This document shows, piece by piece, positions 53,524 through 62,021 of a stretch of 64,000 bases of DNA. Made by a program: the position numbers and the translations under genes. Source of the DNA: Bacteroidaceae bacterium (GTDB lineage: Bacteria > Bacteroidota > Bacteroidia > Bacteroidales > Bacteroidaceae); the NCBI GenBank assembly GCA_017938245.1, contig JAGBBX010000011.1, forward strand, positions 1 to 64,000, read 5' to 3'. The notes below the pieces were generated by a model. It saw only the letters and a list, made by a program, of their open reading frames with translations. It was not told where the DNA came from and searched no databases. How positions within the stretch are numbered: the stretch's first letter is position 1; every line of letters begins with the position of its first letter.

Positions 53524-55761
53524 ATGAAAAAGAGAACATTGCTTGGCTGCCTCGTTGCAATGGCAGCCACGGCCATCTGTGCACAGACACAGAAGAACGA
53601 AAAGGACAGTTTGCAGAGATACGACCTGCAACAGGTAGAGATTATGTCGACAAGAGCTACCGAAACAACCCCTATCGCCTACACTAACATAGGGAGTGAG
53701 GAGCTTAAGAAGCAGAATGTGGGACTCGACTTTCCCTATCTTGTGAGTATGACGCCAAGCGCCATCACCACAAGCGATGCGGGAGCGGGAATTGGCTACA
53801 CAAGCCTGCGCATACGTGGCACCGACGGCACACGCATCAATGTAACAGCCAACGGAATACCCATCAACGATGCCGAGAGCCACACTGTCTTTTGGGTCAA
53901 TCTGCCCGACCTTGCATCGTCGGTAAAGGATGTACAGATTCAGCGTGGTGTGGGAACATCGACCAACGGAGCAGGCTCGTTCGGTGCAAGCGTCAATCTT
54001 CAGACAAGCAGTATGAGTATGCTACCCTACGCCACTGTGAGCGCTTCGGCAGGTTCTTTTGGGACAAACAAGCAGACAGTAAAGGTTGGTTCGGGACTGT
54101 TGGGAGGTCATTGGAGTATCGACGCACGACTATCGAACATAAGTAGCGACGGATATATCGACCGTGCATCGACCAAACTGAAATCACACTATCTGCAGGC
54201 TGCCTACTACGGCAATAACACCGCTGTCAAGTTCATCACATTCGCAGGCGACGAGGAGACCTACCACGCTTGGAACTATGCCTCGAAAGAGGAGCTTGCC
54301 GAATATGGCCGACGCTACAACTCCTGCGGATATATGTATACCGACGACAAGGGAGTAGCACACTACTACAACGACCAGACCGATAATTACATTCAAAAGA
54401 ACTACCAGCTGCTTGTCGACCACCATTTCACCAACCGCATAAGCCTTAACGTGGGTCTGCACTATACAAAGGGCGACGGATACTATCAGGAGTATAAGGC
54501 CTCACGTAAATTGGTGGAATATGCCCTACTGCCCTTCGAGCACAATGGCGAGAGCGTAAAAAAGAGCGACCTTGTGCGCCGCAAGGCTATGGACAACCAT
54601 TTTGGCGGTGGAATATTCTCGATAAACTATAATAGTGACAAAGTTACAGCCTCATTGGGCGGAGCACTCAACCGATACGAGGGCGACCACTTCGGCAAGG
54701 TTCTTTGGGTAAAGAACTATATCGGTGCTCTCGATGCCACTCACGAGTACTACCGCAACAAAGGCACCAAAAACGACGGTAACATATACCTTAAAGCCGA
54801 TTATCGTCTGACAAAGAGCCTTAATGCATACGCCGATGTTCAGTATCGTCACATCAGCTATAAGATAGATGGTTGCAACGACAAATGGAACGATGCCACA
54901 GGAGCACTGCAACAGCTGGCAGTAGATGAGAAATTCGACTTTTTCAATCCTAAGGCCGGACTATCGTGGCAGATAGACCGTCACAACCGCCTGTTTGGTT
55001 CGGTGAGTGTAGCCCATAAAGAGCCCACACGAAACAACTACACCGATGGTAAACTCGTTGAGCATCCCACTGCCGAGCGCCTCACCGACTACGAGCTTGG
55101 CTACACATTCGGCAACAACTGGTTACACGCCGGTGTAAACCTATATTATATGGACTACAAAGACCAGCTTGTACTCACCGGTGAGCTTAACGAGATTGGC
55201 GAGCCGATGGCAAAGAATATCCCCGACAGCTACCGCGCCGGTGTTGAGCTTATGGCAGGAGTACAGTTCCCCTTCGGACTATCGTGGGAAGCAAATGCCA
55301 CACTGAGCCGCAACCGCATAAAAAACTTTACCGAGGTGCTTTACGACGACGACACATACGAGCGTTGGGAGATTAACCACGGCGACACACCAATCTCATT
55401 CTCGCCCGACGTAATTGTAAACAACACCATCGGATACAGCTACAAAGGTGCCTCACTATCGCTTCACACACAATATATCAGCAAGCAATATATGAGTAAC
55501 GCCCACCAAAGAGAGCATCTGCTCGATGCCTATTTTGTGAGCAACCTCTATGCCTCGTACAGTTTCAAACTGAAGAGCACAAAAAACATAACAGTAGGTG
55601 TAAACATATACAACCTGTTTAACGAAGAGTACGAGAACAACGGATACGCAGGCAGCGGATACTACACCGACGGGAACGGAGTAAAGAACCGTTACAACTA
55701 TGCAGGATATGCCGCGCAGGCCGGAACCAACTTTATGGGACACGTGACAATAGAACTATAA
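53524..55761 (+). CDS. TonB-dependent outer-membrane receptor for thiamine (predicted)
   Basis: Outer-membrane beta-barrel transporter of 745 residues. Signal peptide to about residue 21 (AAMAATAICAQ type end), plug domain (about 45-155: SLRIRGTDGTRINVTANGIPIND; VQIQRGVGTSTNGAG), then the 22-strand barrel ending GTNFMGHVTIEL with a hydrophobic terminal residue. No N-terminal CarboxypepD-like domain, so it is not of the SusC type. Riboswitch control and the PnuT and TPK genes downstream identify the ligand as thiamine or a thiamine phosphate, as predicted for the OMR1 group in Bacteroidetes. Confidence 0.92.
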   Translation: MKKRTLLGCLVAMAATAICAQTQKNEKDSLQRYDLQQVEIMSTRATETTPIAYTNIGSEELKKQNVGLDFPYLVSMTPSAITTSDAGAGIGYTSLRIRGTDGTRINVTANGIPINDAESHTVFWVNLPDLASSVKDVQIQRGVGTSTNGAGSFGASVNLQTSSMSMLPYATVSASAGSFGTNKQTVKVGSGLLGGHWSIDARLSNISSDGYIDRASTKLKSHYLQAAYYGNNTAVKFITFAGDEETYHAWNYASKEELAEYGRRYNSCGYMYTDDKGVAHYYNDQTDNYIQKNYQLLVDHHFTNRISLNVGLHYTKGDGYYQEYKASRKLVEYALLPFEHNGESVKKSDLVRRKAMDNHFGGGIFSINYNSDKVTASLGGALNRYEGDHFGKVLWVKNYIGALDATHEYYRNKGTKNDGNIYLKADYRLTKSLNAYADVQYRHISYKIDGCNDKWNDATGALQQLAVDEKFDFFNPKAGLSWQIDRHNRLFGSVSVAHKEPTRNNYTDGKLVEHPTAERLTDYELGYTFGNNWLHAGVNLYYMDYKDQLVLTGELNEIGEPMAKNIPDSYRAGVELMAGVQFPFGLSWEANATLSRNRIKNFTEVLYDDDTYERWEINHGDTPISFSPDVIVNNTIGYSYKGASLSLHTQYISKQYMSNAHQREHLLDAYFVSNLYASYSFKLKSTKNITVGVNIYNLFNEEYENNGYAGSGYYTDGNGVKNRYNYAGYAAQAGTNFMGHVTIEL

Positions 55762-55765
55762 AAAG

Positions 55766-56353
55766 ATGGAACAGTATATCGAGATTTCAGGAACAGTAGT
55801 GGGACTCATTTACCTGTGGCAAGAGTATCGCGCAAGCATCTACCTGTGGATAACAAGCATAATTATGCCTGCAATATACCTGTATGTTTACTACCAAGCC
55901 GGGCTTTACGCCGATTTTGGAATAAACATATACTATCTTGTGATAGCCCTGTACGGATGGCTTGCCTGGCGCTACAATTTCAGTCTGCGAGGTAAAAGAG
56001 CCGATAGCAAAGAGTTATCTATCGGCCACATAAGCCGAGTGACTTTTTCGCATCTTGCCCTACTCTTTCTTGCTGCGTGGGCAGTAATCTCGTATATACT
56101 CACACATTTTACAAATAGCACAGTACCCTTTACCGACGCATTCACCACTGCCCTGAGCATTGTGGGTATGTATATGCTTGCCCGCAAATACATAGAGCAG
56201 TGGTGGGTGTGGTTGGTAGTAGATGTTGTAAGCAGTGCCCTGTATATATACAAAGAGTTATATTTTACCGCTGCACTATATGCTCTTTACGCAATAATCG
56301 CTATCTTTGGCTATCGTAAATGGAAGCAACTGATGAACAATGAAAAACATTGA
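55766..56353 (+). CDS. pnuT: PnuC-family thiamine transporter (PnuT)
   Basis: Inner-membrane facilitator of 195 residues with seven hydrophobic helices. The PnuC/PnuT fold is seen in VVGLIYLWQEYRASIYLWIT, NIYYLVIALYGWLAWRYNF and WWVWLVVDVVSSALYIYKEL. The operon under a TPP riboswitch points to thiamine rather than nicotinamide riboside. It starts 4 bp after the receptor gene, and its end overlaps the pyrophosphokinase start by 14 bases; import and pyrophosphorylation would then trap thiamine as TPP. Confidence 0.9.
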   Translation: MEQYIEISGTVVGLIYLWQEYRASIYLWITSIIMPAIYLYVYYQAGLYADFGINIYYLVIALYGWLAWRYNFSLRGKRADSKELSIGHISRVTFSHLALLFLAAWAVISYILTHFTNSTVPFTDAFTTALSIVGMYMLARKYIEQWWVWLVVDVVSSALYIYKELYFTAALYALYAIIAIFGYRKWKQLMNNEKH

Positions 56354-56999
56354 TGCTGTAATATTGGCTAACGGCGACTACCCCACTGCCGATACTCCAC
56401 TGCACCTGCTGCACGAAGCGCCCTATTTAGTCTGCTGCGACGGTGGCGCCAACAGATATCTGGCAAGCGGCAAGATACCCGACGCGATTGTCGGTGACGG
56501 CGACTCACTCGCCCCCGAATACCGAGAGAGATACCGACACCTGTTGCACCGGGTAACCGAGCAAGAGAGCAACGACCAGACAAAGGCTGTCCGCTTTCTG
56601 TTATCGCAAGGCAAACGTAATATTGCCATCGTAGGCGCAACAGGCAAGCGCGAAGACCACACGCTGGGCAACATAAGTCTGCTCATCGAGTATGCCCGCG
56701 CCGGTGCCAACGTACGCACATACACCGACTACGGAGTATTTATCCCTTGCAACGGCAACTGCACAATAGAGACAACTGCAGGACAACAAATTTCAATCTT
56801 CAATTTCACAGCCCGAGACTTCTCGGCCGAAGGTCTGCGATACCCCATTTTCGATTTCACAAATTGGTGGCAAGGAACTTTGAACGAAGCTACAGACAAC
56901 GAGGTAACCATAAGGGCCACAGGCGAATATCTGCTGTTCGTTAACTATTTGGCCGACACACAACGCGTACGGAACGACTCACGTGCCTTTCTCACATAA
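56340..56999 (+). CDS. Thiamine pyrophosphokinase
   Basis: Transfers pyrophosphate from ATP to thiamine, giving TPP, the ligand of the upstream riboswitch. The protein has 219 residues: N-terminal catalytic domain with CCDGGANRYL, IVGDGDSL and SNDQTKAVRFLL, GATGKREDHTLGN, then the C-terminal thiamine-binding beta domain. Length is normal. Its last 55 bases overlap, tail to tail, the end of the AlkD-like gene on the other strand. Confidence 0.93.
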   Translation: MKNIDAVILANGDYPTADTPLHLLHEAPYLVCCDGGANRYLASGKIPDAIVGDGDSLAPEYRERYRHLLHRVTEQESNDQTKAVRFLLSQGKRNIAIVGATGKREDHTLGNISLLIEYARAGANVRTYTDYGVFIPCNGNCTIETTAGQQISIFNFTARDFSAEGLRYPIFDFTNWWQGTLNEATDNEVTIRATGEYLLFVNYLADTQRVRNDSRAFLT

Positions 57000-57712
57000 A
57001 GACTGATAACATCTTCGGGCAGGGACGACGAGTGCACATAGGCTCGCGTTGCATCGGGAAATTTTGCAAGCGCAGTTGCCAGCAGCCACGCAACACCCAT
57101 ACGCACATAATAGGGAGAGGCTCCTTGTACCACACCCATCCGAGGACGCTCGGGACGCCCTTTATAACTTTTGTATTGAGACGTTATTATTGAAAAATCT
57201 ATCTTGTCAATCTGTTCAAAGAGCTGTTGCAACCACTCTTCATCGATAAAATAGCACATTGCCGCAACAACGGCAAAGCGCACCTCGAACTCGCGTTTCG
57301 AGGCAAACCACCGCAGCAGAAAATTCCACAACACCCTCTTGTCGGCGCGTTGCATCCACTTTGCATTGGCACAGAAAGCATCGCACACCGCCCAATTATC
57401 GAGCACAGGGATATAACGCTCGAGCATCTTAAGACGCTGTTCCAACGGACATTTCTGCAGGTTAATAAGAAAGCCCCAGATAACCGTCTCTTCATAGGCG
57501 AGAGCCTCGGGCGCAGCCTGCTCGAAGCGGATGATATATTCGGCACCACCCTCCTTTGAGAGAGCCTTTGCCACCTGCTTCATCTCGGGAGTGTGCAGTC
57601 CCAGCACCCTGCGACAAGGCAAAGCATTTACTACTCTTAAATGCCCTTCGCGGTAGCGCTCGTCCGACAGAAAACGCTCGCAGACCAACGGTGTAAGAAT
57701 ATTCTCAATCAT
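56945..57712 (-). CDS. AlkD-like DNA alkylation repair protein
   Basis: HEAT-repeat-like all-helical protein of 255 residues of the DNA alkylation repair family (3-methyladenine/7-methylguanine glycosylase type). VLGLHTPEMKQVAKALSKEG, VLDNWAVCDAFCANAKWMQ and REFEVRFAVVAAMCYFIDEE are the conserved segments; the WAVCD region contains the catalytic-type Asp. Substrate range is uncertain. It overlaps the GNAT gene by eight bases at its start and the thiamine pyrophosphokinase gene by 55 bases at its end. Confidence 0.85.
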   Translation of the reverse strand: MIENILTPLVCERFLSDERYREGHLRVVNALPCRRVLGLHTPEMKQVAKALSKEGGAEYIIRFEQAAPEALAYEETVIWGFLINLQKCPLEQRLKMLERYIPVLDNWAVCDAFCANAKWMQRADKRVLWNFLLRWFASKREFEVRFAVVAAMCYFIDEEWLQQLFEQIDKIDFSIITSQYKSYKGRPERPRMGVVQGASPYYVRMGVAWLLATALAKFPDATRAYVHSSSLPEDVISLYVRKARESFRTRCVSAK

Positions 57713-58256
57713 TTTTCACACACTGTAAATGCCACATACTATGTCCCAAGAAAGTGGTAGGATTAACACGCACGAACCCAAGCGACGAGTATAGTGCCTC
57801 GGCATTGGGATTTTCCACATCCACCAACAAGCCAACGCGATTGAACCCATCTGCAAAAGCCTTCTCACGCATTGCACACAACAGTTTGCCGCCAATACCG
57901 CATCCTCGATACTGCGGCAACACCGCAAGAGAATCAATATAAAATTCACCTGCGCTTGTCTCATCCTCAATATCAATCGGGCGCCCCGTCTTTTCTACAA
58001 TCATCGCTTGCAGTGGAGCACGCAGTTCATACAGACGCGCCCCGTCGTACCCCACAATGGCACCAGCGACCTTTCCGTCGACCTCGGCAACAAGAGCATT
58101 GCAATAGCTATATTGTGCATCGGTGCGTGCGGCAAGTTTCACAAACACCTCGTACAGAGGATGCGTCTCGTCGTAATGAAGCGCCATACAAACAACAAGG
58201 CCCACAAAGGGAGCATCCTCGACTGTAGCTTCTCTTATTATAATTTCTTTGTTCAT
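57705..58256 (-). CDS. GNAT family N-acetyltransferase
   Basis: Protein of 183 residues with the GNAT fold. NKEIIIREATVEDAPFVGLV is the start of the domain, and FYIDSLAVLPQYRGCGIGGKLL carries the acetyl-CoA pyrophosphate-binding motif (Q/RxxGxG/A). VGLLVDVENPNAEALYSSLGFV is motif B. The acceptor cannot be inferred. It lies 49 bp after the pseudouridine synthase gene and overlaps the AlkD-like gene. Confidence 0.88.
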   Translation of the reverse strand: MNKEIIIREATVEDAPFVGLVVCMALHYDETHPLYEVFVKLAARTDAQYSYCNALVAEVDGKVAGAIVGYDGARLYELRAPLQAMIVEKTGRPIDIEDETSAGEFYIDSLAVLPQYRGCGIGGKLLCAMREKAFADGFNRVGLLVDVENPNAEALYSSLGFVRVNPTTFLGHSMWHLQCVKND

Positions 58257-58305
58257 TGCAAAAACATTTTTTTATTGTTTCAAAAATAGCTAACAAAACT
58301 TTATC

Positions 58306-59958
58306 TTAAAACTTTTTCCAAGAAATGGGGGGGGCGCTATCGAGTACTATCTTTTTGTGAGTAAAGGGGTGCTCAAAAGCAATCTTAGAAGCGTGCAGCA
58401 TCAGACGTTTATCGGGCGAGCCGTATAGTTCGTCACCCACAATAGGTGTGTCGAGCCCGGCTGTGTGAGCGCAATGCACACGCAGCTGATGAGTGCGTCC
58501 CGTAAGCGGTTGCAGCAGTGCCACAGCACACTCGCGACCGTTATACTCGCAAGTAGATACAATGCGATAGATAGTGACCGCCTCTTTACCTTGCTCGGCA
58601 TCTACCATCTGACGTGGACGATGCATATAGTCGGGCGATAAAGGAAGAGATATTTCCCCCTCGCTACTATTAGGTACGGCCGACAATAGCGCAGTATAAT
58701 ACTTTTGTACCAAGCGACGCGCAAAAAGCGACTGCATCGCCTTTAACACCTCTGCCCCCTTTGCTGCCACTAACAGCCCCGAGGTTGACATATCCAGTCT
58801 GTGCACCACAAAAATATCCTCTCTGCCAAAATGGCGGGCAAGCCACTCTTGCACCGAACGTCCGCCAACCTTTCCCGGTACCGAGAGCATCCCCGATGGT
58901 TTATCGACCACAACAAGCCAATCATCCTCATACAAAATAGGAATATCGGTGAACTGCTCCCCTGCATCCTCTAATGAGGATTTTTCGACATCTAAGCCTT
59001 GCAGCATAAAGGCGAGTATCGGCTCGCATTTTCCCTTGCACGAGCCATAGAAACAGCCATCGCGACGAACCTCGCCTACGGGCGAAGCACCCAACCAAAA
59101 TTCGGCCATACAAATGGGTTGCAAACTGTTTTTATAGGCATATTGCAGCAGTTTGGGGGCGGCACACTCCCCCGCCCCGGCAGGTGGAACGCAGCCTCGG
59201 CGCTCAGCGAAAATCTGTAGCAAAGTGCGACTCTCGCCGCGCGCATTGAGCATCACAAATTGCGAGAAAAGCCACTCTTGCAACGTCGCCGACCGCCGTT
59301 TACGCTCCTCTTTAAGAGATTCTACCGCACTGTTTACCGAGTTAAAAAGCGTCTCGGCCTCGGCAATTTTTTCGTTCCACATTTTTGTGCGTCGCTTAAG
59401 GTCGGCCTTGCGATGCTGACTATCGCGCACAAGCGCTGCTGTCTCCTCGGGTGTCATATTCCCCTCGCTACGCATCTTATCGCGCACAATTTTTGCCACT
59501 CTGTTATCCTCGCGCATCTGCTCAAGGTCGGCCTCGGCCTTTCTGCGGCAGATTCCCAAATTACGAATAGTATCTTTATACTCATCGCTATCACAAACAG
59601 CAGCAATACGGTGGTTTATGCTTGAAATTTCTGCCTCCTCACGTTTAAAATAGCCATCGGGATTCTGAAAATCGAACACAGCAGGAACAAAGCCCTCTTG
59701 CACATTGCTCCCCCCCAATAGTCCCGAGAATGCAACAAGATATCCTAAGTATCCGTTTGCATCACGTACCACAAGCACACCGAACATTTTTCCTTCGGCA
59801 ACCTCGACTGCAAACTCCTTGTGCTCGGATATATAAGCCTTTACCTCATCGACAGCAATTTGACACAGCGGATGAGGATGATAATGAAAAGGATTATTGA
59901 ACCGCCCGGGCGGTTCAATAATCCCAATATCGGAAGTGAAACGATGAATAAGCTCCAT
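58306..59958 (-). CDS. RluA-family pseudouridine synthase with long N-terminal extension
   Basis: RNA pseudouridine synthase of 550 residues. The C-terminal 210 residues are the RluA catalytic domain: ILYEDDWLVVVDKPSGMLSVPG, catalytic Asp389 in HRLDMSTSG, and LTGRTHQLRVHCAH. About 330 residues precede it, including a coiled coil at about 110-235 and a motif MAEFWLGASPVGEVRRDG followed by FYGSCKGKC, a possible metal site. There is no S4 domain, so the extension may supply RNA binding. Its ATG overlaps the GH110 stop by one base. Confidence 0.88.
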   Translation of the reverse strand: MELIHRFTSDIGIIEPPGRFNNPFHYHPHPLCQIAVDEVKAYISEHKEFAVEVAEGKMFGVLVVRDANGYLGYLVAFSGLLGGSNVQEGFVPAVFDFQNPDGYFKREEAEISSINHRIAAVCDSDEYKDTIRNLGICRRKAEADLEQMREDNRVAKIVRDKMRSEGNMTPEETAALVRDSQHRKADLKRRTKMWNEKIAEAETLFNSVNSAVESLKEERKRRSATLQEWLFSQFVMLNARGESRTLLQIFAERRGCVPPAGAGECAAPKLLQYAYKNSLQPICMAEFWLGASPVGEVRRDGCFYGSCKGKCEPILAFMLQGLDVEKSSLEDAGEQFTDIPILYEDDWLVVVDKPSGMLSVPGKVGGRSVQEWLARHFGREDIFVVHRLDMSTSGLLVAAKGAEVLKAMQSLFARRLVQKYYTALLSAVPNSSEGEISLPLSPDYMHRPRQMVDAEQGKEAVTIYRIVSTCEYNGRECAVALLQPLTGRTHQLRVHCAHTAGLDTPIVGDELYGSPDKRLMLHASKIAFEHPFTHKKIVLDSAPPISWKKF

Positions 59959-61784
59959 TAGTTTTTATAGAGTACATCCTTACCCTCGTCGAAACCACCG
60001 TCGAACTCGTTATTTTCGATGGTCACATTCACAACCTTCTCGAAGAAGAAACGGCGGTTATTCCAATGGAACGGCTCAAAATCATTATTCTGAATAATCT
60101 TATTACCTCGGAACACAAAACCGTCGAGCGACTTTGCATAGACGATGGGCGCATCGAACGTCTCGAATACATTATTCTCTATTACAACACCCTTACCATT
60201 GCCACCGTGGAAATATTTTGTCTGCGCGGCAAGGTCGGGAATCTCGGGATAGATAGAGATAATTCCGTTGGTAAACTGGAACATATTTGTAAGAGAATTT
60301 ACAAAGCGGTTGTTGCGAATTACGACATCGCGACAAGCACCCGTCTCGAACCAGCCGTTGCAGTCGCCGCACAACAGAATAGCGGTTCCCGATGTGTGGT
60401 CGAAGAAGTTATTCTCTACGACTGTGCGTTTGGGAGTACTGAAGAGCGTTCCGCGAGCTCTGTTGTTGCGAATTGTATTGTTGGCAAACAGCACCTCGGG
60501 AGTCCATTCGAGATTCTCGATACCGTAGTTTCCGTTTGCAATATCCTGTGGTAATGCCTTCTCGAACTTAATCTTGAACTCCTTACATCCTGCCAACTGC
60601 TCTTTATCGTATGGAGCAATCTCAACAACTCGGTTACCCTCGGTAATCTCCATAACATTAGAGCGCACAAACTGCACACTGTCGCCTGCGCCACCCCAAT
60701 AGAATCCGTAGGCCTGAGGGTGCATATAACGTCCGACAAGAGTATAATCGTCGAGACGCTCTTTTACACGCAGATAAGTACCGTGAATATTTATTGCATC
60801 GTCCATCATACCTTCGTACAGACCGTTAACCGACTTAATAGTACCTTTGCAAGCCGAGAAGTGCGTAGCATCGGCCTGTGTGGTGAAGTAACGCTCGTTG
60901 CTGCGTGCAGCCACTTGGAAACCATCGAGAGTAAGATTCTCGCTCACCTGTGCCAACAGTCCCATACCCTCGGCATAATAGACCGTTACCGCATCGAAAG
61001 CAACATTCCTACACTCCGAAACAAAGATTCCGGGAGTGGGACGTGCGTATGAACGCATTGCAACAACAGTACCGGGAACAAGACGAGCATCGCGCCAGGG
61101 AGCACGAATAACGCGAGGTTCAACCTCCTGAACATTATGAACACCTACCCAAATATCGCTTGTACGATAGACAAGATGTCTTGTCTTTCCGTCGAAAGCA
61201 ATACCCGCCGAAGGTGTCATCTCCCAATTACTGCCATATACAACCAAGCGACCATCTATGATTTTATAGTTTGCGTAGGGTGCTATGCGATAGGTAATAA
61301 AGCCATTCTCGGTGTCATTTTCAATCACCTCGACCTGCGTAATCTGTGGTACGCGAGTATCGATTCCTATAAAATCGAGCGTACAATTCTCGCAACCAAC
61401 CATAGCGATAGGAAGCATACGTCCGTTCATATAAAAATCGGCTCGACGAGCATCCTTTCCCTTATCCTCAGCTTTAAGAGTGAGGTTCTTTACCCCTTCA
61501 AGCACAATTGCAACCTTTTTGGGATTATCCTGGTCGTGGTTCGAGATATAATACTCACGCACATTGGCACTGTCGGGATAAAAATCGTAGTCTCCACCCT
61601 CGAACAGCAATACCGCAGGACTGCCATTGCACTCCGATTTTATAGTCTCAATTGCAGTTGCAACCTCCTCGGTCATATCTTCTCCCGTACCGGGAACAAT
61701 ACCAAAATCGGCAGCACGATAAACTTTGGGGCCACAAGCCGTTAGCATTATCGCTGCCAATGCAGATACAAAAATTCGTTTCAT
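59958..61784 (-). CDS. GH110 alpha-1,3-galactosidase, lipoprotein
   Basis: Right-handed parallel beta-helix glycosidase of 608 residues with signal peptide and lipobox (LTACG, about 14-18). The domain begins ADFGIVPGTGEDMTEEV; REYYISNHDQDNPKK, DDAINIHGTYLRVKERLDDY, TPEVLFANNTIRNN, RGTLFSTPKRTVVENN and GWFETGACRDVVIRNN match GH110 enzymes (GlaA/GlaB) of gut Bacteroides. These release alpha-1,3-linked galactose from blood group B or linear alpha-Gal structures; this exact preference is not readable. First gene of a four-gene minus-strand operon with a TATCTTTG element upstream. Confidence 0.88.
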   Translation of the reverse strand: MKRIFVSALAAIMLTACGPKVYRAADFGIVPGTGEDMTEEVATAIETIKSECNGSPAVLLFEGGDYDFYPDSANVREYYISNHDQDNPKKVAIVLEGVKNLTLKAEDKGKDARRADFYMNGRMLPIAMVGCENCTLDFIGIDTRVPQITQVEVIENDTENGFITYRIAPYANYKIIDGRLVVYGSNWEMTPSAGIAFDGKTRHLVYRTSDIWVGVHNVQEVEPRVIRAPWRDARLVPGTVVAMRSYARPTPGIFVSECRNVAFDAVTVYYAEGMGLLAQVSENLTLDGFQVAARSNERYFTTQADATHFSACKGTIKSVNGLYEGMMDDAINIHGTYLRVKERLDDYTLVGRYMHPQAYGFYWGGAGDSVQFVRSNVMEITEGNRVVEIAPYDKEQLAGCKEFKIKFEKALPQDIANGNYGIENLEWTPEVLFANNTIRNNRARGTLFSTPKRTVVENNFFDHTSGTAILLCGDCNGWFETGACRDVVIRNNRFVNSLTNMFQFTNGIISIYPEIPDLAAQTKYFHGGNGKGVVIENNVFETFDAPIVYAKSLDGFVFRGNKIIQNNDFEPFHWNNRRFFFEKVVNVTIENNEFDGGFDEGKDVLYKN

Positions 61785-61815
61785 AATTTAGGAGTCTCTT
61801 AATTATCATTTTTTG

Positions 61816-61823
61816 CAAAGATA
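61816..61823 (-). promoter_or_regulatory. -7 element of the GH110 operon promoter
   Basis: TATCTTTG on the minus strand, 32 bases before the ATG at 61784. Confidence 0.6.
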
Positions 61824-62021
61824 GTAAAAAAATGTCATATTGTCATAAAGCTACCAAAATAAATACAAAACATGAGTTATTTCACATATTGGCACGCTTT
61901 TTGTATATACAACCATAAAAAGAGAGAAACTTTTTCTTATTTATATAATAGAAGATTGCCATTTTATTGTTATCTTCGCAAAAATTTACGAATTTAAGAA
62001 TAACTACAATTTAAATACATA

